Assembly (NCBI GenBank): GCA_012034615.1
Contig: JAAUPA010000004.1
Span: 1-59,881, forward strand
Reading direction: 5' to 3'
Length of the DNA: 59,881 nt
From: Leptolyngbyaceae cyanobacterium CSU_1_4
Lineage (GTDB): Bacteria > Cyanobacteriota > Cyanobacteriia > Elainellales > Elainellaceae
Under the pieces are notes generated by a model. It made no database searches, was not told the origin of the DNA, and saw only the letters and a program-made list of their open reading frames with translations. Of this stretch, positions 46,560 to 56,444 are shown piece by piece. Every line of letters starts with the position of its first letter. The first letter of the stretch is position 1. Both the position numbers and the translations under genes were made by a program.

Positions 46560-47737
46560 ATGTTCAACGTGGTAGTAGGTCATAGCGACGACCCAGATAG
46601 CCAATCTGCTATTGAGAGTGTTTTGGAGGAATGTCTGGAAGAGTTGACCCACCTGTTGCCCCAAGCTGGAATCTTATTTGCGGCGATCGATTTTGAGCAC
46701 GCTCTGATTCTCCAGAAAATTCGCCAGACATTCCCCAATCTAGAACTCATTGGTTGCACCACCGATGGCGAAATGTCTTCTAAATTAGGGTTCCAGCAAG
46801 ACTCTTTAACGCTAATGCTGTTTTGCTCCGACAACGTGCAGATCAGGGCGGGCGTTGGATATGAAACCCAGAACAACCCCACAGCCGCCGCCCAACAAGC
46901 CGTGCAGCAAGCCATGCAAACCGAAAGCACCAAGCCTAAACTCTGCATTGTCTTACCTTCTAGCTATACAGCAAACGGGGCAACCACCAGCGGCGAAGCT
47001 ATGCTGGCAGGCTTGACCCTGGCTTTAGGAGATCAAGTGCCTGTTGTAGGGGGCACTGCGGGCGACCAATATCGCTTCAAAACAACCTATCAGTTTTTTC
47101 ATACTGAGGTGCTCACCGATGCCCTGCCCATTTTAATTTTTCAGGAGATCTCCAGGTTTCCTACGGGACAGCGTGTGGATGGACCCCCATGGGATCTCAA
47201 GGCGTAGTGACAAAAGCTCGGGGCACCGTTCTGTATGAAATTGATGGAAAGCCTGCGGTGGACTTCTATCGGCGCTATTTGGGCGATCGCCCCCCTTCCG
47301 CAGAAAATCCATTAGCTGTTTATGAGGCGGGCAGCGATGGCTCCGACAGTTACTATATGCGAGTGCCCAACGCCTCCAATGCCGAGATTGGCAGCATCCA
47401 CTTCTTATGCGGTATTCCCGAACAAGCCAGGGTACAGTTGACCGACATCAGCCGCGATATCCTCATTGCAGCGGCTGAGACCTCTTTCCAAACTGCCCTT
47501 TCTCGCTATCCTGGCACCACGCCCGCAGCAATTTTTATTGTTTTCGTGTTGCTGTCGGCGTTGGATGCTGGGCACCCGTGCCAAAGAAGAATATCAAGGG
47601 TGAAAGAGGCTCTGGCGACCGCAATTCCCACCTGTGGATTCTATACCTATGGCGAATTTTCACCCCTCGAACCCCAAGGCAAAACTTATTATCACCAAGA
47701 AACTTTTGTCACTTTGTTAATGGGCACAGCGTCATAA
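46560..47737 (+). CDS. FIST N/C domain signal-transduction protein, multiply frameshifted
   Basis: A FIST sensory protein of 392 residues once three indels are corrected: one T missing at 47137-47141, one extra T at 47541-47544 and one G missing at 47598-47600. It begins MFNVVVGHSDDPDSQSAIE, with FIST_N blocks GCTTDGEMSS and GGTAGDQYRF. After correction YGTACGWTPMGSQGVVTKA continues to FIST_C (VDFYRRYLGDRP; RRWMLGTRAKEEYQGVKEAL; CGFYTYGEFSP). FIST domains bind small ligands such as amino acids and signal through kinases. The next gene, 32 bp on, is a histidine kinase, its likely partner. Confidence 0.8.
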
Positions 47738-47769
47738 TTTTTACCCAAGTGGGTAAATAGAAGAAACCT

Positions 47770-48809
47770 ATGGAACCAACTGATGACCTTACCCGAATTA
47801 AGGAGTTAGAGAGAAAGGTGCGGACTTTAGAACGAAAGCTGATGCGTTCTGAAACCGATCGCCAAGAGCTTGAGAAAGCCAGTGAAGTTCGAGAAGTTGT
47901 TCTTAAAAATGTCATTCGAGAATTGGAAGAGTCGAAAATAGTCTTAGAAGATCGAGGAGACGACCTAGAGGCGACCCTAACTAATCTCAAAACTTTACAG
48001 GTGAAATTAGTTGAATCTGAAAAAATGTCAGCGCTGGGGATTTTGGTGGCAGGCATTGCCCATGAAATCAATAACCCAGTTAGTTTTATCTATGGCAATA
48101 TGCCCTACGCCAAAGCCCATGTGCAAGATTTGCTGAGGCTGATCCGTCTTTATCAACAGCAATATCCTGAGCCGACAGCAGCAGTGCGCCATGAATTAGA
48201 CGCGATCGATTTAGAATTTTTGGAGTATGATTCGGCGCGGATGTTTCAGTCGATGACGGTGGGAGCTGAGCGGATTCGGGAAATCGTTAAATCGCTGCGC
48301 ACGTTTTCGCGGTTAGATGAATCCGGATTTAAAGTGGCTGATATTCATGAAGGGCTAGAAAGTACGTTAGTGATTTTGAATAGTCGTCTAAAGTCGTTTT
48401 ATCCTAACGGCATTCAACTTATTAAAGAGTACAGTTCCTTGCCCTCGATCGCCTGCTATCCGGGGGCGCTCAACCAAGTTTTTTTGAACATTATCGTCAA
48501 CGCCATTGATTCTTTAGAAGAGCGAGTTGCTCTGGATCATCACCCAGATCCCACCATTGCATTCGGACTGAACTTGAGCAAGAAAAATGGGTCAAAATTG
48601 GCATGGCTGATAATGCCTTGGGCATGAGTGAAATGGTGCGATCGAAGTTGTTTGACCCCTTCTTTACGACCAAGCCAGTGGGCAAGGGCACTGGGCTAGG
48701 GTTGGCGATTGCCCGTCAAATTATTGTGGAACAGCACCAAGGCTCTCTCGAAGTTTCTTCTGTGGTGGGGCAGGGTTCGGAATTTACCATCAGGCTGCCT
48801 CTTCGTTAA
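47770..48809 (+). CDS. Sensor histidine kinase, frameshifted
   Basis: 346 residues after correction. The N-terminal ~80 residues are a coiled coil (TRIKELERKVRTLERKLMRSE). Then the H box AGIAHEINNPVSFIYGNM, and the HATPase with NAIDSLEERV. A slip near 48559-48563 (one A missing in GCAATT) is followed by VKIGMADNALGMSE, the F box LFDPFFTTKPVGKGTGLGL and a C-terminal FTIRLPLR. No membrane segments or own sensor; the FIST protein before it most likely supplies the input. Translation from ATG 48603 alone would lack the H box and N box and is not a separate gene. Confidence 0.83.
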
Positions 48810-48842
48810 CGTTGCGTTCTTTCGTTGATGCGTTCCTGCGTT

Positions 48843-48997
48843 AAGAGGATGGTTGAAAGTATCAGAGTCTCTTACACTCGCCCCCCAACCCCCCAGAATG
48901 GGGGACTTTTAAGCCAATTCTTGTTCAAAGTTCCCCATTCTGGAGGATTTAGGGAGCGGTTCGGGGCATAATTTTGACTTGTCAAACATTCTCTAAG
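48843..48997 (-). repeat. Fold-back repeat element, copy 3
   Basis: Reverse orientation relative to copy 1. End AGAGGATGGTTGAAAGTATC matches inverted GTCAAACATTCTCTAAG at 48981-48997. The core has CCCCCCAGAATGGGGGACTT and TTCCCCATTCTGGAGGA flanking AGCCAATTCTTGTTCAAAG, the last shared exactly with copy 1. Its right end overlaps the last codon and stop of the aldo/keto reductase gene. Confidence 0.7.
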
Positions 48998-50116
48998 ACC
49001 AAAGTCTTCGTCTGGGTTCTCCCTGGAGGCGATCGCTGGTATCTCTTAATAATTTCGGAATATCCAAATTCTCGGGGCACCGAGGCAAACAATCGCCGCA
49101 GTCGGTACAGCGATCGCCTTTGCGTCCGGCAAACCAATGTCCTGCATTTTCAAACATGCCGTAGCGATATTTCCCAAAAGCAGTCATTTCATAAGCCACT
49201 GCCAAATTTCGCAGCCGCAACACTTCAGGAATATGGATAGCTTCTGGGCAAGGCAAGCAGGCGTAACACTGGCTACACTGGTCGGTTCCAAGCACTGCTT
49301 TTTGATGGGTTTGCAGCCGTTCCAAAGCCTCTTTTTCTGTCGCCTCTAGGGGCTGATCTATGTCGGCAACTTGAAGCGGTTGGTCAAGTTCAGCCGGGTT
49401 GGCTGCGCCCAAGCTTAGCGTTGTAATGCGGCGATCGCCCAACAGAAAGCGGTAGTTGAGCGCTAGGGGCGAGTGGGGATAGCACAGATCGAGCAAGGTT
49501 GAAGAGGGGCTGTGGAGCATTCCGCCTTTGTCGGCTGGGGAAATAATGAAGATACCCATTTGCTGTTGGTGTGCCAGGGCGATCGCGGCTTCATTCCTCT
49601 GAAAAAAGTAATTGTAATGAAGATTGACGAACTCAAATTGATCCGTGGCGATCGCCCGCAAAATCACATCTAGAGCAGCGTGGGTCGAAAAGCCAATATG
49701 CCTGATTCGTTGATCTGTCACCGCTTGCCGCACCGCTTCCATACAGCCGTTAGCAGCTTCGATCCAACCCAGATGTTCCTCGGTATTCAGCCCATGAATC
49801 GCAAAACAATCGAGGTAATCCACTCCAAGCGCTTCTAAGGACTGGTTGATATTCTGGGTCATCGTGGCAGCATCGGCACAGGGGGGCGCTTTGCTGGTGA
49901 TGTAGAGCGCGGCGCGATCGATTCCCGACTTTAAGGCAACTCCTAGATATTGTTCGGCTTTGCCATACCCCCGTGCGGTTTCGATATGGTTGATACCCGA
50001 GCGATCGCCCGTTGAATCGTGTTTACAGCATTTTCCTGAGAAGCCAGACAGCGCATGGTTCCTAGGGAAAAAACCGAAAAAGGCAGGTTAGTTTTTCCAA
50101 AAGAACGGTATTTCAT
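48993..50116 (-). CDS. Aldo/keto reductase with C-terminal 4Fe-4S domain, frameshifted
   Basis: 374 residues after adding one G at the CCC run 49996-49998 (plus strand). It begins MKYRSFGKTNLPFSVFSLGTM (ATG 50116) and joins as AIARGINHIETARGYGKAEQYLG. TIM-barrel blocks include the DYLDCFAIHGLN region. The C-terminal ~90 residues hold two ferredoxin-like cysteine clusters, CSQCYACLPCP and CTDCGDCLPRCPENLDIP. This class pairs an NADPH-dependent barrel with iron-sulfur centres; substrates are unknown. The stop codon lies within the end of repeat copy 3, so the original C-terminus may have been replaced. Confidence 0.82.
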
Positions 50117-50146
50117 GCTGCCCAGAACATCCACAGGAAAACATCG

Positions 50147-50656
50147 CTACTGGAACTCGCCGGGGCTGCTAGATTTGCCACCTTGTTTGAAATCCTGTGG
50201 ACGCAAATTAGAAATGAAATCTCGGAAAGCCCGACGCTCGGCTTCATCGGCATCCCGATCGACGGGCATAGAGGCATCGGCAACCACTTCTTCCATCACC
50301 CAAATGGGGCTTTTAGTGCGAATGGCAATGGCGATCGCATCACTCGGACGGGCATCAATCTCTTTAAGGGTTTCCCCTTGGCGCATTTGCAAAATGGCGT
50401 AAAAAGTATTATCTTGCAAAGAATGAATAATGATGCGCTCTAGATCCATGTTCCACTCATCCATCATGTTAACCATCAGGTCGTGGGTGAGGGGGCGAGG
50501 GGGTGCCTGGTTTTCTAGGGCGCTAATAATGGCTCTCGCCTGGTCTTGCCCAATAAAAATAGGGAGTTGGCGGCGTTCTGTGGCATCTCTGAGCAGGATG
50601 ATGGGACTGCGTGAGACTGCATCCAGGGCAATTCCAGCGACTTTCATCTCTATCAT
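50147..50656 (-). CDS. Bifunctional nuclease family protein (DUF151)
   Basis: 169 residues. BFN domain ~1-140: MKVAGIALDAVSRSPIILLRD, RRQLPIFIGQDQARAI, RPLTHDLMVNMMDEW and the signature IDARPSDAIAIAIRTKSPIWV. Plant BFN proteins show RNase and DNase activity in defence; bacterial roles are unclear. The tail (DFKQGGKSSSPGEFQ) is variable. It is upstream of the aldo/keto reductase on the same strand with a 30-bp gap. Confidence 0.9.
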   Translation of the reverse strand: MIEMKVAGIALDAVSRSPIILLRDATERRQLPIFIGQDQARAIISALENQAPPRPLTHDLMVNMMDEWNMDLERIIIHSLQDNTFYAILQMRQGETLKEIDARPSDAIAIAIRTKSPIWVMEEVVADASMPVDRDADEAERRAFRDFISNLRPQDFKQGGKSSSPGEFQ

Positions 50657-50946
50657 GGGCTTAGCCTCTAGAATCCTTTAAGGAAAAGAAGGGACAACGG
50701 AACCGACGCACCAAAGCAATAACCTAGAACCTACGATTTCTATTATGGCGGTGACGAAGCACTTACAGACTTTGTGTCAATGAATTTATCTATTTTTAAC
50801 TATCTGTAAAGTATTCGTTAGCGCAATCTGAAGAATTTTTCCTGGTTTGCTTCAACCAGCTTAGGTCAGTCTTTCAAAAAAAGGTTAAATGCTTAGTGAA
50901 TTTTCTGACTTCCAGTATGCCCTGAGCTTCTGCTCAATCCATAGCC
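50657..50946. other. Intergenic region, no gene seen
   Basis: About 290 bp between the DUF151 gene start and the inverted-repeat element. AT-rich with T-runs; it presumably contains the DUF151 promoter. No structure recognised. Confidence 0.3.
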
Positions 50947-51131
50947 CTAAGCTCGACTTTATCCATTTTAGATGGAAGCTATTTTCGGCAGTGGCTGGAT
51001 CGTAGACAGGCTCTCAAACTTTTTCGGATGTCTAGGGTTTACGTCGATATCAAGAAAAGTCTAGAGGCTATCCAACAGCCCACAACCGTTGCCCATTAGC
51101 GGACTCTGCAAATGGATAAAGTCGAGCTTAG
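50947..51131. mobile_element. 185-bp element with perfect 22-bp terminal inverted repeats
   Basis: The ends 50947-50968 (CTAAGCTCGACTTTATCC...) and 51110-51131 (its exact reverse complement) match over 22 of 22 bp. The 141-bp interior is non-coding. Part of it (AAAAGTCTAGAGGCTATCC and TTGCCCATTAGCG) resembles repeat copy 2. Perfect termini, small size and no gene fit a MITE mobilised by a transposase elsewhere. No target-site duplication is evident in the immediate flanks. A long RNA hairpin or gene-end terminator is a less likely alternative. Confidence 0.65.
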
Positions 51132-51138
51132 ATTACTG

Positions 51139-51627
51139 CTAGATTCCGACTAGTTCAAAAAATCCATCGTCTAGCTCATAGCCCAGCATTTGGGTCATAA
51201 ATTTAAGCTTGGTACGGCTCGTAATATTGTGTTGTTGCATCCAGTTTGCTAAGACAAACACTTTGTGCATCATGAAAATTTCTAGGGCTTCGGGGTTAAA
51301 CTGAATACCTTCGGAGGGGCTGAACTGATGGGGAACCAACATGGCGACGTAGCGGGCGAGTTCTCCGGCTTCCCAGTCTAAAACGTAGGGAAGCCAAGGA
51401 TATTGGGCATCTAGGCGAATGAACCAGAGGCGAACTTCGGGAACTTCGGAGAGTTCGCGGGGATCCTGGGGTTCGCGGGGGAGGTCGATCGCAAAGCTGA
51501 GTTTGGGGTCTGGGGTCGCGCTGCTTTTGAGCAAAAGATCTTTGAGCAAAGGATCAATAATGGCTTGGGCGGAGGAGAGGTTGAGGTTTTGGAGATCGGC
51601 AGCGGTGAGAGTAAGGTTTGTGGTCAT
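51139..51627 (-). CDS. CRR6 family NdhI maturation factor
   Basis: 162 residues. The conserved core has IDLPREPQDPRELSEVPEVR, LWFIRLDAQYPWLPYVLDW, ELARYVAMLVPHQF and FNPEALEIFMMHKVFVL; the end is MLGYELDDGFFELVGI. CRR6 is a cyanobacterial and plastid protein needed to mature NdhI and assemble the NDH-1 complex. Its stop lies 8 bp from the right end of the 185-bp inverted-repeat element. Divergent from rplI. Confidence 0.9.
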   Translation of the reverse strand: MTTNLTLTAADLQNLNLSSAQAIIDPLLKDLLLKSSATPDPKLSFAIDLPREPQDPRELSEVPEVRLWFIRLDAQYPWLPYVLDWEAGELARYVAMLVPHQFSPSEGIQFNPEALEIFMMHKVFVLANWMQQHNITSRTKLKFMTQMLGYELDDGFFELVGI

Positions 51628-51754
51628 GGTGAGGGGGAGATTGGAGAAAGACGTTGAGGGAGAATCTCTAGACAGGGGATTGCGATCGCCCCATCTGTTT
51701 CGCTACTATACTAGACTGTGAGAAAAATCAAGGGACATAGCGTAGGTAAGGTTC

Positions 51755-52216
51755 ATGGCGAAGAAGCGGACTCAGTTGGTTCTTAGTAAAGATGTCAGTA
51801 AGCTTGGCAATTCGGGGGACTTGGTAGAAGTGTCTCCGGGCTATGCTCGCAATTTCCTCATGCCTCAGGGGCTGGCGGTGCGGGTGACTCCAGGGATTTT
51901 GAAGCAAGTGGAGCGCCGACGGGAAATAGAGCGTGTCAGGCTGTTGGAACTTAAAAAGGTTGCTGAGACGCAAAAGGCAACTCTCGAAAAGTCGGGTCAG
52001 TTCTCGATTGAGAAACAAGTGGGCGAAAATGATGCCATTTTTGGAACCGTGACGAATCAAGAAGTTTCGGATGTGATTAAGGCTGTAACCGGTCTGGAAA
52101 TCGATCGCCGAGGCATCACCGTTCCGGAAATTCATAGCCTCGGCACTTACCGAATTGAACTGAAGCTGCATCCTGAAATCAGTGCGACGATTGAGATCCA
52201 GGTGGTTTCTAACTAA
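51755..52216 (+). CDS. rplI: 50S ribosomal protein bL9
   Basis: 153 residues. It has the bL9 signature [25 protein letters not shown] (~18-42), a long connecting helix ([24 protein letters not shown]) and C-terminal domain ([35 protein letters not shown]). It binds 23S rRNA near the L1 stalk. dnaB follows on the same strand, the common rplI-dnaB order. Confidence 0.96.
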   Translation: MAKKRTQLVLSKDVSKLGNSGDLVEVSPGYARNFLMPQGLAVRVTPGILKQVERRREIERVRLLELKKVAETQKATLEKSGQFSIEKQVGENDAIFGTVTNQEVSDVIKAVTGLEIDRRGITVPEIHSLGTYRIELKLHPEISATIEIQVVSN

Positions 52217-52237
52217 GGTTGAATGTGGGGTGTTCGG

Positions 52238-52271
52238 CACCCTGGCTTCTTTTAAGAGGTCAGGGTGTTTT
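52238..52271 (+). terminator. Terminator-like hairpin between rplI and dnaB
   Basis: CACCCTG (52238-52244) pairs with CAGGGTG (52261-52267); the intervening TTCTTTTAAGAGG adds an inner stem. TTTT follows. It lies 21 bp after rplI and likely limits read-through into dnaB. Confidence 0.65.
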
Positions 52272-52386
52272 GGTGGGGCACAGGCTGCGAATTGGCGTTG
52301 AGTTTTGTAACGGAGCGGCAAGAGGAGAAGGAAGGAAGCAAGCTACAATACTCGGACGGCTACTCATTCTTCAATTTTTCACTCCA

Positions 52387-55025
52387 ATGGTTCAAGAACT
52401 TAGCTTCCAGGGTTATAGCGATCGCGTTCCGCCTCAAAACGTCGATGCCGAGGAAGCAATTTTGGGCGGTATTCTCCTCGACCCGGAGGCGATCGGTCGA
52501 GTCACAGAGCTGTTGCGTCCGGAAGCGTTTTACACGACGGCTCACCAGGAAATTTATAAGGCGGCGATCGCGCTTCAGGCTCAAGGCAGACCCACGGACT
52601 TGATGAGCATTACAAGCTGGTTGAGCGATCGGGGGATGCTGGACAAAATTGGTGGGCAGGGGCGCTTGGCGCAATTGGTCGATCGCACCATTAGCGCCGT
52701 TAATATTGACCAATACGCCCAACTGGTGACCGAAAAATATACCCGCCGCAAGCTGATTCAAGCGGGTACAGAAATTGCTCAACTGGGCTATGACACGAGC
52801 GCTTCCCTTGAGAAAATCTTGGATCAATCTGAGCAAAAGGTTTTTGGTCTGGCTCAAGATCGAGGGAATCGGGGGCTGGCTGCGACGGCAGATATTTTAA
52901 CGTCTACTTTTTCGGATATTGAAAGCCGTTCTTTGGGGTTGGTGCTGCCCGGAATTTCCTGCGGGTTTTATGACCTGGATGCGATGACTCAGGGGTTTCA
53001 GCGATCGGATTTAATTATTGCAGCGGCGCGTCCGGCAATGGGAAAAACCAGTTTCGTTTTGAACATTGCTCGAAACATTGCGGCTTTTCACAAAATCCCG
53101 ATCGCGGTTTTTAGCTTAGAAATGTCTAAGGAACAGTTGGTTTATCGCTTATTATCTAGCGAAGCCCAGGTGGAAAGCGGTCGATTGCGCGCGGGCAGAA
53201 TCAGTCAAACGGAGTGGGAACCGTTGGGTCATGCCATCAGCGTTTTGTCTCAATTGCCTTTGTTTATCGATGATACGCCTAACATTACGGTCTCAGAAAT
53301 GCGGTCTAAGGCGCGGCGGTTGCAGGCTGAAAATGGCGGGGCGTTGGGGCTGATTATGATTGATTATTTGCAGCTAATGGAAGGCGGCGGCGACAACCGG
53401 GTGCAGGAATTATCGAAAATTACGCGATCGCTGAAAGGACTTGCCCGCGAACTCAATGTGCCGATTATTGCCCTGTCTCAACTCAGCCGAGGCGTAGAAT
53501 CTCGGACTAACAAGCGCCCGATGATGTCCGACCTGCGTGAATCAGGCTGTATTAGTGGCGATAGTTCAATTACTTTGGCAGATAGCGGTGCTCAAGTGCC
53601 CATTCGTGAATTAGTTGGAAAATCAGGCTTCTCGATCTGGGCGATTAACGAAGCGACGATGCAGCTAGAAAAGGCAGTCGTCAGCCGAGCATTTGCAACT
53701 GGAACGAAACCCGTTCTTCAGCTTAGGACAGCTTTAGGGCGTAGCATTCGGGCTACTGCTAATCATAAATTTCTCACCATACACGGATGGAAACGTTTAG
53801 ATGAATTATCGGTTGGCGATCGCATTGCGTTGCCACGCCAGTTGACGAGTTCTTCAGTGCAAACTGTTAATGATGCCGAACTTGCCCTCCTGGGGCATCT
53901 CATTGGTAATGGTTGTACTTTGCCTCGTCATTCTATTCAGTACACCACTAGAGAAAAAGACTTGGCTGACATTGTTTCCTCTCTAGCTTCTCAGATCTTT
54001 GGTAGCCAAATTAGCCCACGCATTGTAGAAGAACGAGACTGGTATCAAGTTTATCTCTCTGCCAGTCAGCGTCTAGCTCCCGGAATTCAGAATCCTATTA
54101 CTAAATGGTTGACAGATCTAAATGCGTTTGGATTCAGATCTTACGAGAAAGTTGTACCCAGCCAGGTATTTGAGCAGCCTCAAGAGCGATCGCCCTCTTT
54201 TTACGTCATCTTTGGAGTACTGATGGCTCTATCAAAATGGTTGCAGGTCTTAGTCCTCGTCCAATTGCTTACTATGCTAGCCATAGCCCCCAACTTGCTT
54301 GTGATGTTCAATCTTTACTGCTAAGAGTTGGAATTAATGCTCGACTCAAAGTAAGCCCTCAATTGGGTAAAGGGCGCGACCAGCATCAAGTTATCGTTAC
54401 TGGAAAACTTGATTTAGAGAGATTTGTTCAGCTAGTGGGTGCCGTTGGTGAATATAAGCAGAAATCGCTCGAAGAAATTGCAGCGCATATTTCAACCCGA
54501 ATCGCCAACACAAATCGGGATGTGATTGATCACTACGTTTGGAGAATGTATGCAGTTCCAGCAATGCAAATTGCAGGTGTGACATCCCGCCAAATGCAAG
54601 CTCAACTAGGCATGTCATATTGTGGAACCGGAATTTATAAGCAAAACATTAGCCGTGAACGTGCGACAAGACTTGCTCAGGCAGTACGGTCTGCCGAACT
54701 ATCGTTACTGGCAAACAGCGACATTTATTGGGATCAAATTCAATCGATCGCGCTGGATGGCGTAGAGGAAGTCTTTGATTTAACGGTTCCAGGTTTACAT
54801 AACTTTGTAGCGAATAATCTTATTGTTCATAACTCCATTGAGCAAGACGCAGACCTAATTATTATGCTGTATCGGGACGAATACTATAACGAAGATACGC
54901 CCGATCGCGGCATTGCGGAAGTGATTATTACAAAACACCGGAATGGACCAGTCGGCACCGTTAAGGTTTTATTCGAGCCACAGTTTACGCGATTCCGCAA
55001 CTTAGCCTCTCCTAATCGCCCTTAA
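52387..55025 (+). CDS. dnaB: Replicative DNA helicase DnaB with in-frame intein, frameshifted in the intein
   Basis: Starts at ATG 52387 (MVQELSFQGYSDRVPPQNVDAEEAILGG). Removing the intein leaves ~450 residues, the normal DnaB length. The N-domain is followed by the RecA-like ATPase with Walker A RPAMGKTSFVL, the block IDYLQLM, and SQLSRGVESR. The intein interrupts after DLRESG and the extein resumes SIEQDADLIIMLYRDEYYNE. A single missing base near 54187 breaks the frame within the intein. Because DnaB is essential and everything else is intact, that indel is most likely an error in the sequence. DnaB unwinds DNA ahead of the replication fork. Confidence 0.93.
53548..54833 (+). other. DnaB intein (LAGLIDADG-containing, endonuclease residue altered)
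   Basis: The intein starts at Cys (TGT 53548; CISGDSSITLADSG) and ends VANNLIVHN at 54833, then Ser+1. With one base restored it is 429 codons. Splicing elements are complete: Cys1, the B-block TxxH in ATANHKFLTIHGW, penultimate His, terminal Asn and Ser+1. The central endonuclease has LLGHLIGNGCT in place of the usual GDG (Asp to Asn), and a second motif LWSTDGSIK. The same insertion site holds inteins in other cyanobacterial DnaB proteins. Splicing should be intact while DNA cleavage is probably lost. Confidence 0.9.
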
Positions 55026-55056
55026 TCAAAACATTGTTTTTAATTAAAACACCCGC

Positions 55057-55371
55057 CTAAAACGGTTTGACGCGGTGTGCTGTTGGCACAGAGAAGGCAT
55101 CAGACACGTAGCAAACGCCGCCATACTTATCAAGAATGGGTTTAACTGCATCGACAATGAGCTGCATTTTTTCTTCAGGGCAAAACGAGATGATGTAAGA
55201 GTTACCGAGCATGGTGACTGGTAAATCATCGTCAACGCTGCCCCATTGGCTCTTGCCAGCCACATCTCGGATGAGGGTATACCCTGGAGCGCCTGCTTTT
55301 TCCATTCGCTCTAGAATGCGACTGGTTTCATGGGAGCTGGCAATAATTTCGATTCGTTTAACAGGTTGCAT
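55057..55371 (-). CDS. PII-like signalling protein, SbtB type
   Basis: 104 residues with a PII fold: KRIEIIASSHETSRILERMEKAGAPGYTLIRDVAGK, a T-loop region SQWGSVDDDLPVTMLGNSY, and YIISFCPEEKMQLIVDAVKPILDKYGGVCYVSDA. SbtB proteins bind cAMP, AMP or ADP and regulate the bicarbonate permease SbtA. The gene starts only 3 bp after the permease, which supports this role. The C-terminal CGxCG redox loop seen in some SbtB proteins is absent; the end is PTAHRVKPF. Confidence 0.85.
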   Translation of the reverse strand: MQPVKRIEIIASSHETSRILERMEKAGAPGYTLIRDVAGKSQWGSVDDDLPVTMLGNSYIISFCPEEKMQLIVDAVKPILDKYGGVCYVSDAFSVPTAHRVKPF

Positions 55372-55374
55372 AGT

Positions 55375-56342
55375 CTATCTCCAGAACAGGTTAATACACG
55401 ATAGGTATAACGGAATGCCGATAATAATATTGAATGGGAAGGTGATGGCGAGGGCACTGGTTACATAAAGGCTGGGGTTAGCCTCTGGAACCGTCATTCG
55501 CATTGCGGCGGGAACGGCAATGTAAGAGGCGCTGGCACAGAGCACTGAAAACAACAGTGCATCCCCTTTATTCATACCGAGTAAGGTGGCTAGTAAGACT
55601 CCAACTACGGCGTTGAGCAGTGGAATCAGAATAGCAAACGAAATTAGGAACTGACCCGATTTTCCTAGATCTTTGATTCTTCTGGCGGCGACTAAGCCCA
55701 TGTCGAGGAGGAAAAAAGTCAAGACTCCATAAAAGATATCGTAGGCGAAGGGTTTCAAAACTTCTTGACCATGTTCGCCGGTTAACACCCCAATGACGAG
55801 GCTGCCGACTAACAAGAAGACTGAACTGTTGAGGAACGCTTCTCGTAATACTTCTGACCAGGATACTTCACCCTGATTTCGATCGCCAAATAGGTTCACT
55901 AAGATTAATCCGACAATGATGGCGGGCGACTCCATTAACGCTAGGGCTGCCACCATGTAACCATCGAAGGGAATGCTGAGTTCGTCTAGGAAAGAACTGG
56001 CTGTGATGAAGGTGACTGCGCTAATTGAGCCATAGGTTGAGCGATCGCGGCTGCATTGTAAATGTCAAACTTTACTTTGAGAATGAAGAAGGTGTAGAGC
56101 GGCACTAAGCACGCCATGAGAATAGATGCCAGGATGGTTAAAAATACGGCTTGGTTGAGTCCGCTTTTGGCTAGTTCTACACCGCCTTTAAAGCCGATGG
56201 CAAAGAGCAAGTAGAGGGAGAATAGTTTGGGTAAAGGCTGGGGAATTTCTAGATCTGATTTTACGGCGACCGCCAGCATTCCTAAAAAGAAAAATAAAAT
56301 GGGCGGACTTAAAAAGTTTGACAAAATCAGATTGATATCCAT
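55375..56342 (-). CDS. Sodium-dependent bicarbonate transport family permease, frameshifted
   Basis: 322 residues after restoring one base near 56039, where the protein joins as YNAAAIAATYGSISAVTFITASSF. About ten membrane helices: LSPPILFFFLGMLAVAV, LYLLFAIGFKGGVEL (family motif), ALALMESPAIIVGLIL, FLLDMGLVAARRI, FSVLCASASYIAVPAAMR and others. It belongs to the SbtA/DUF897 group but is shorter and lacks the long central cytosolic loop of Synechocystis SbtA, so it is a paralogue class whose substrate is inferred. The SbtB-type gene follows directly. It is part of, or modelled on, the CO2-concentrating system. Confidence 0.85.
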
Positions 56343-56444
56343 TCAAGCTTTTCTCCAATCGGGTAGGGGATACATAACGGTATTTCCATATGATCTAATG
56401 TACGGCAATATGGGCGACCTGCACGGGTGCGTTGTTGGGGCGGG

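Noticed and set aside
48603-48809. Separate 68-residue ATPase-domain gene
   Set aside because: It is the C-terminal HATPase part of the preceding kinase; one base restores a single frame.
54237-55025. Independent gene downstream of dnaB
   Set aside because: It is the second half of the intein plus the DnaB C-extein; total lengths fit one gene with one missing base.
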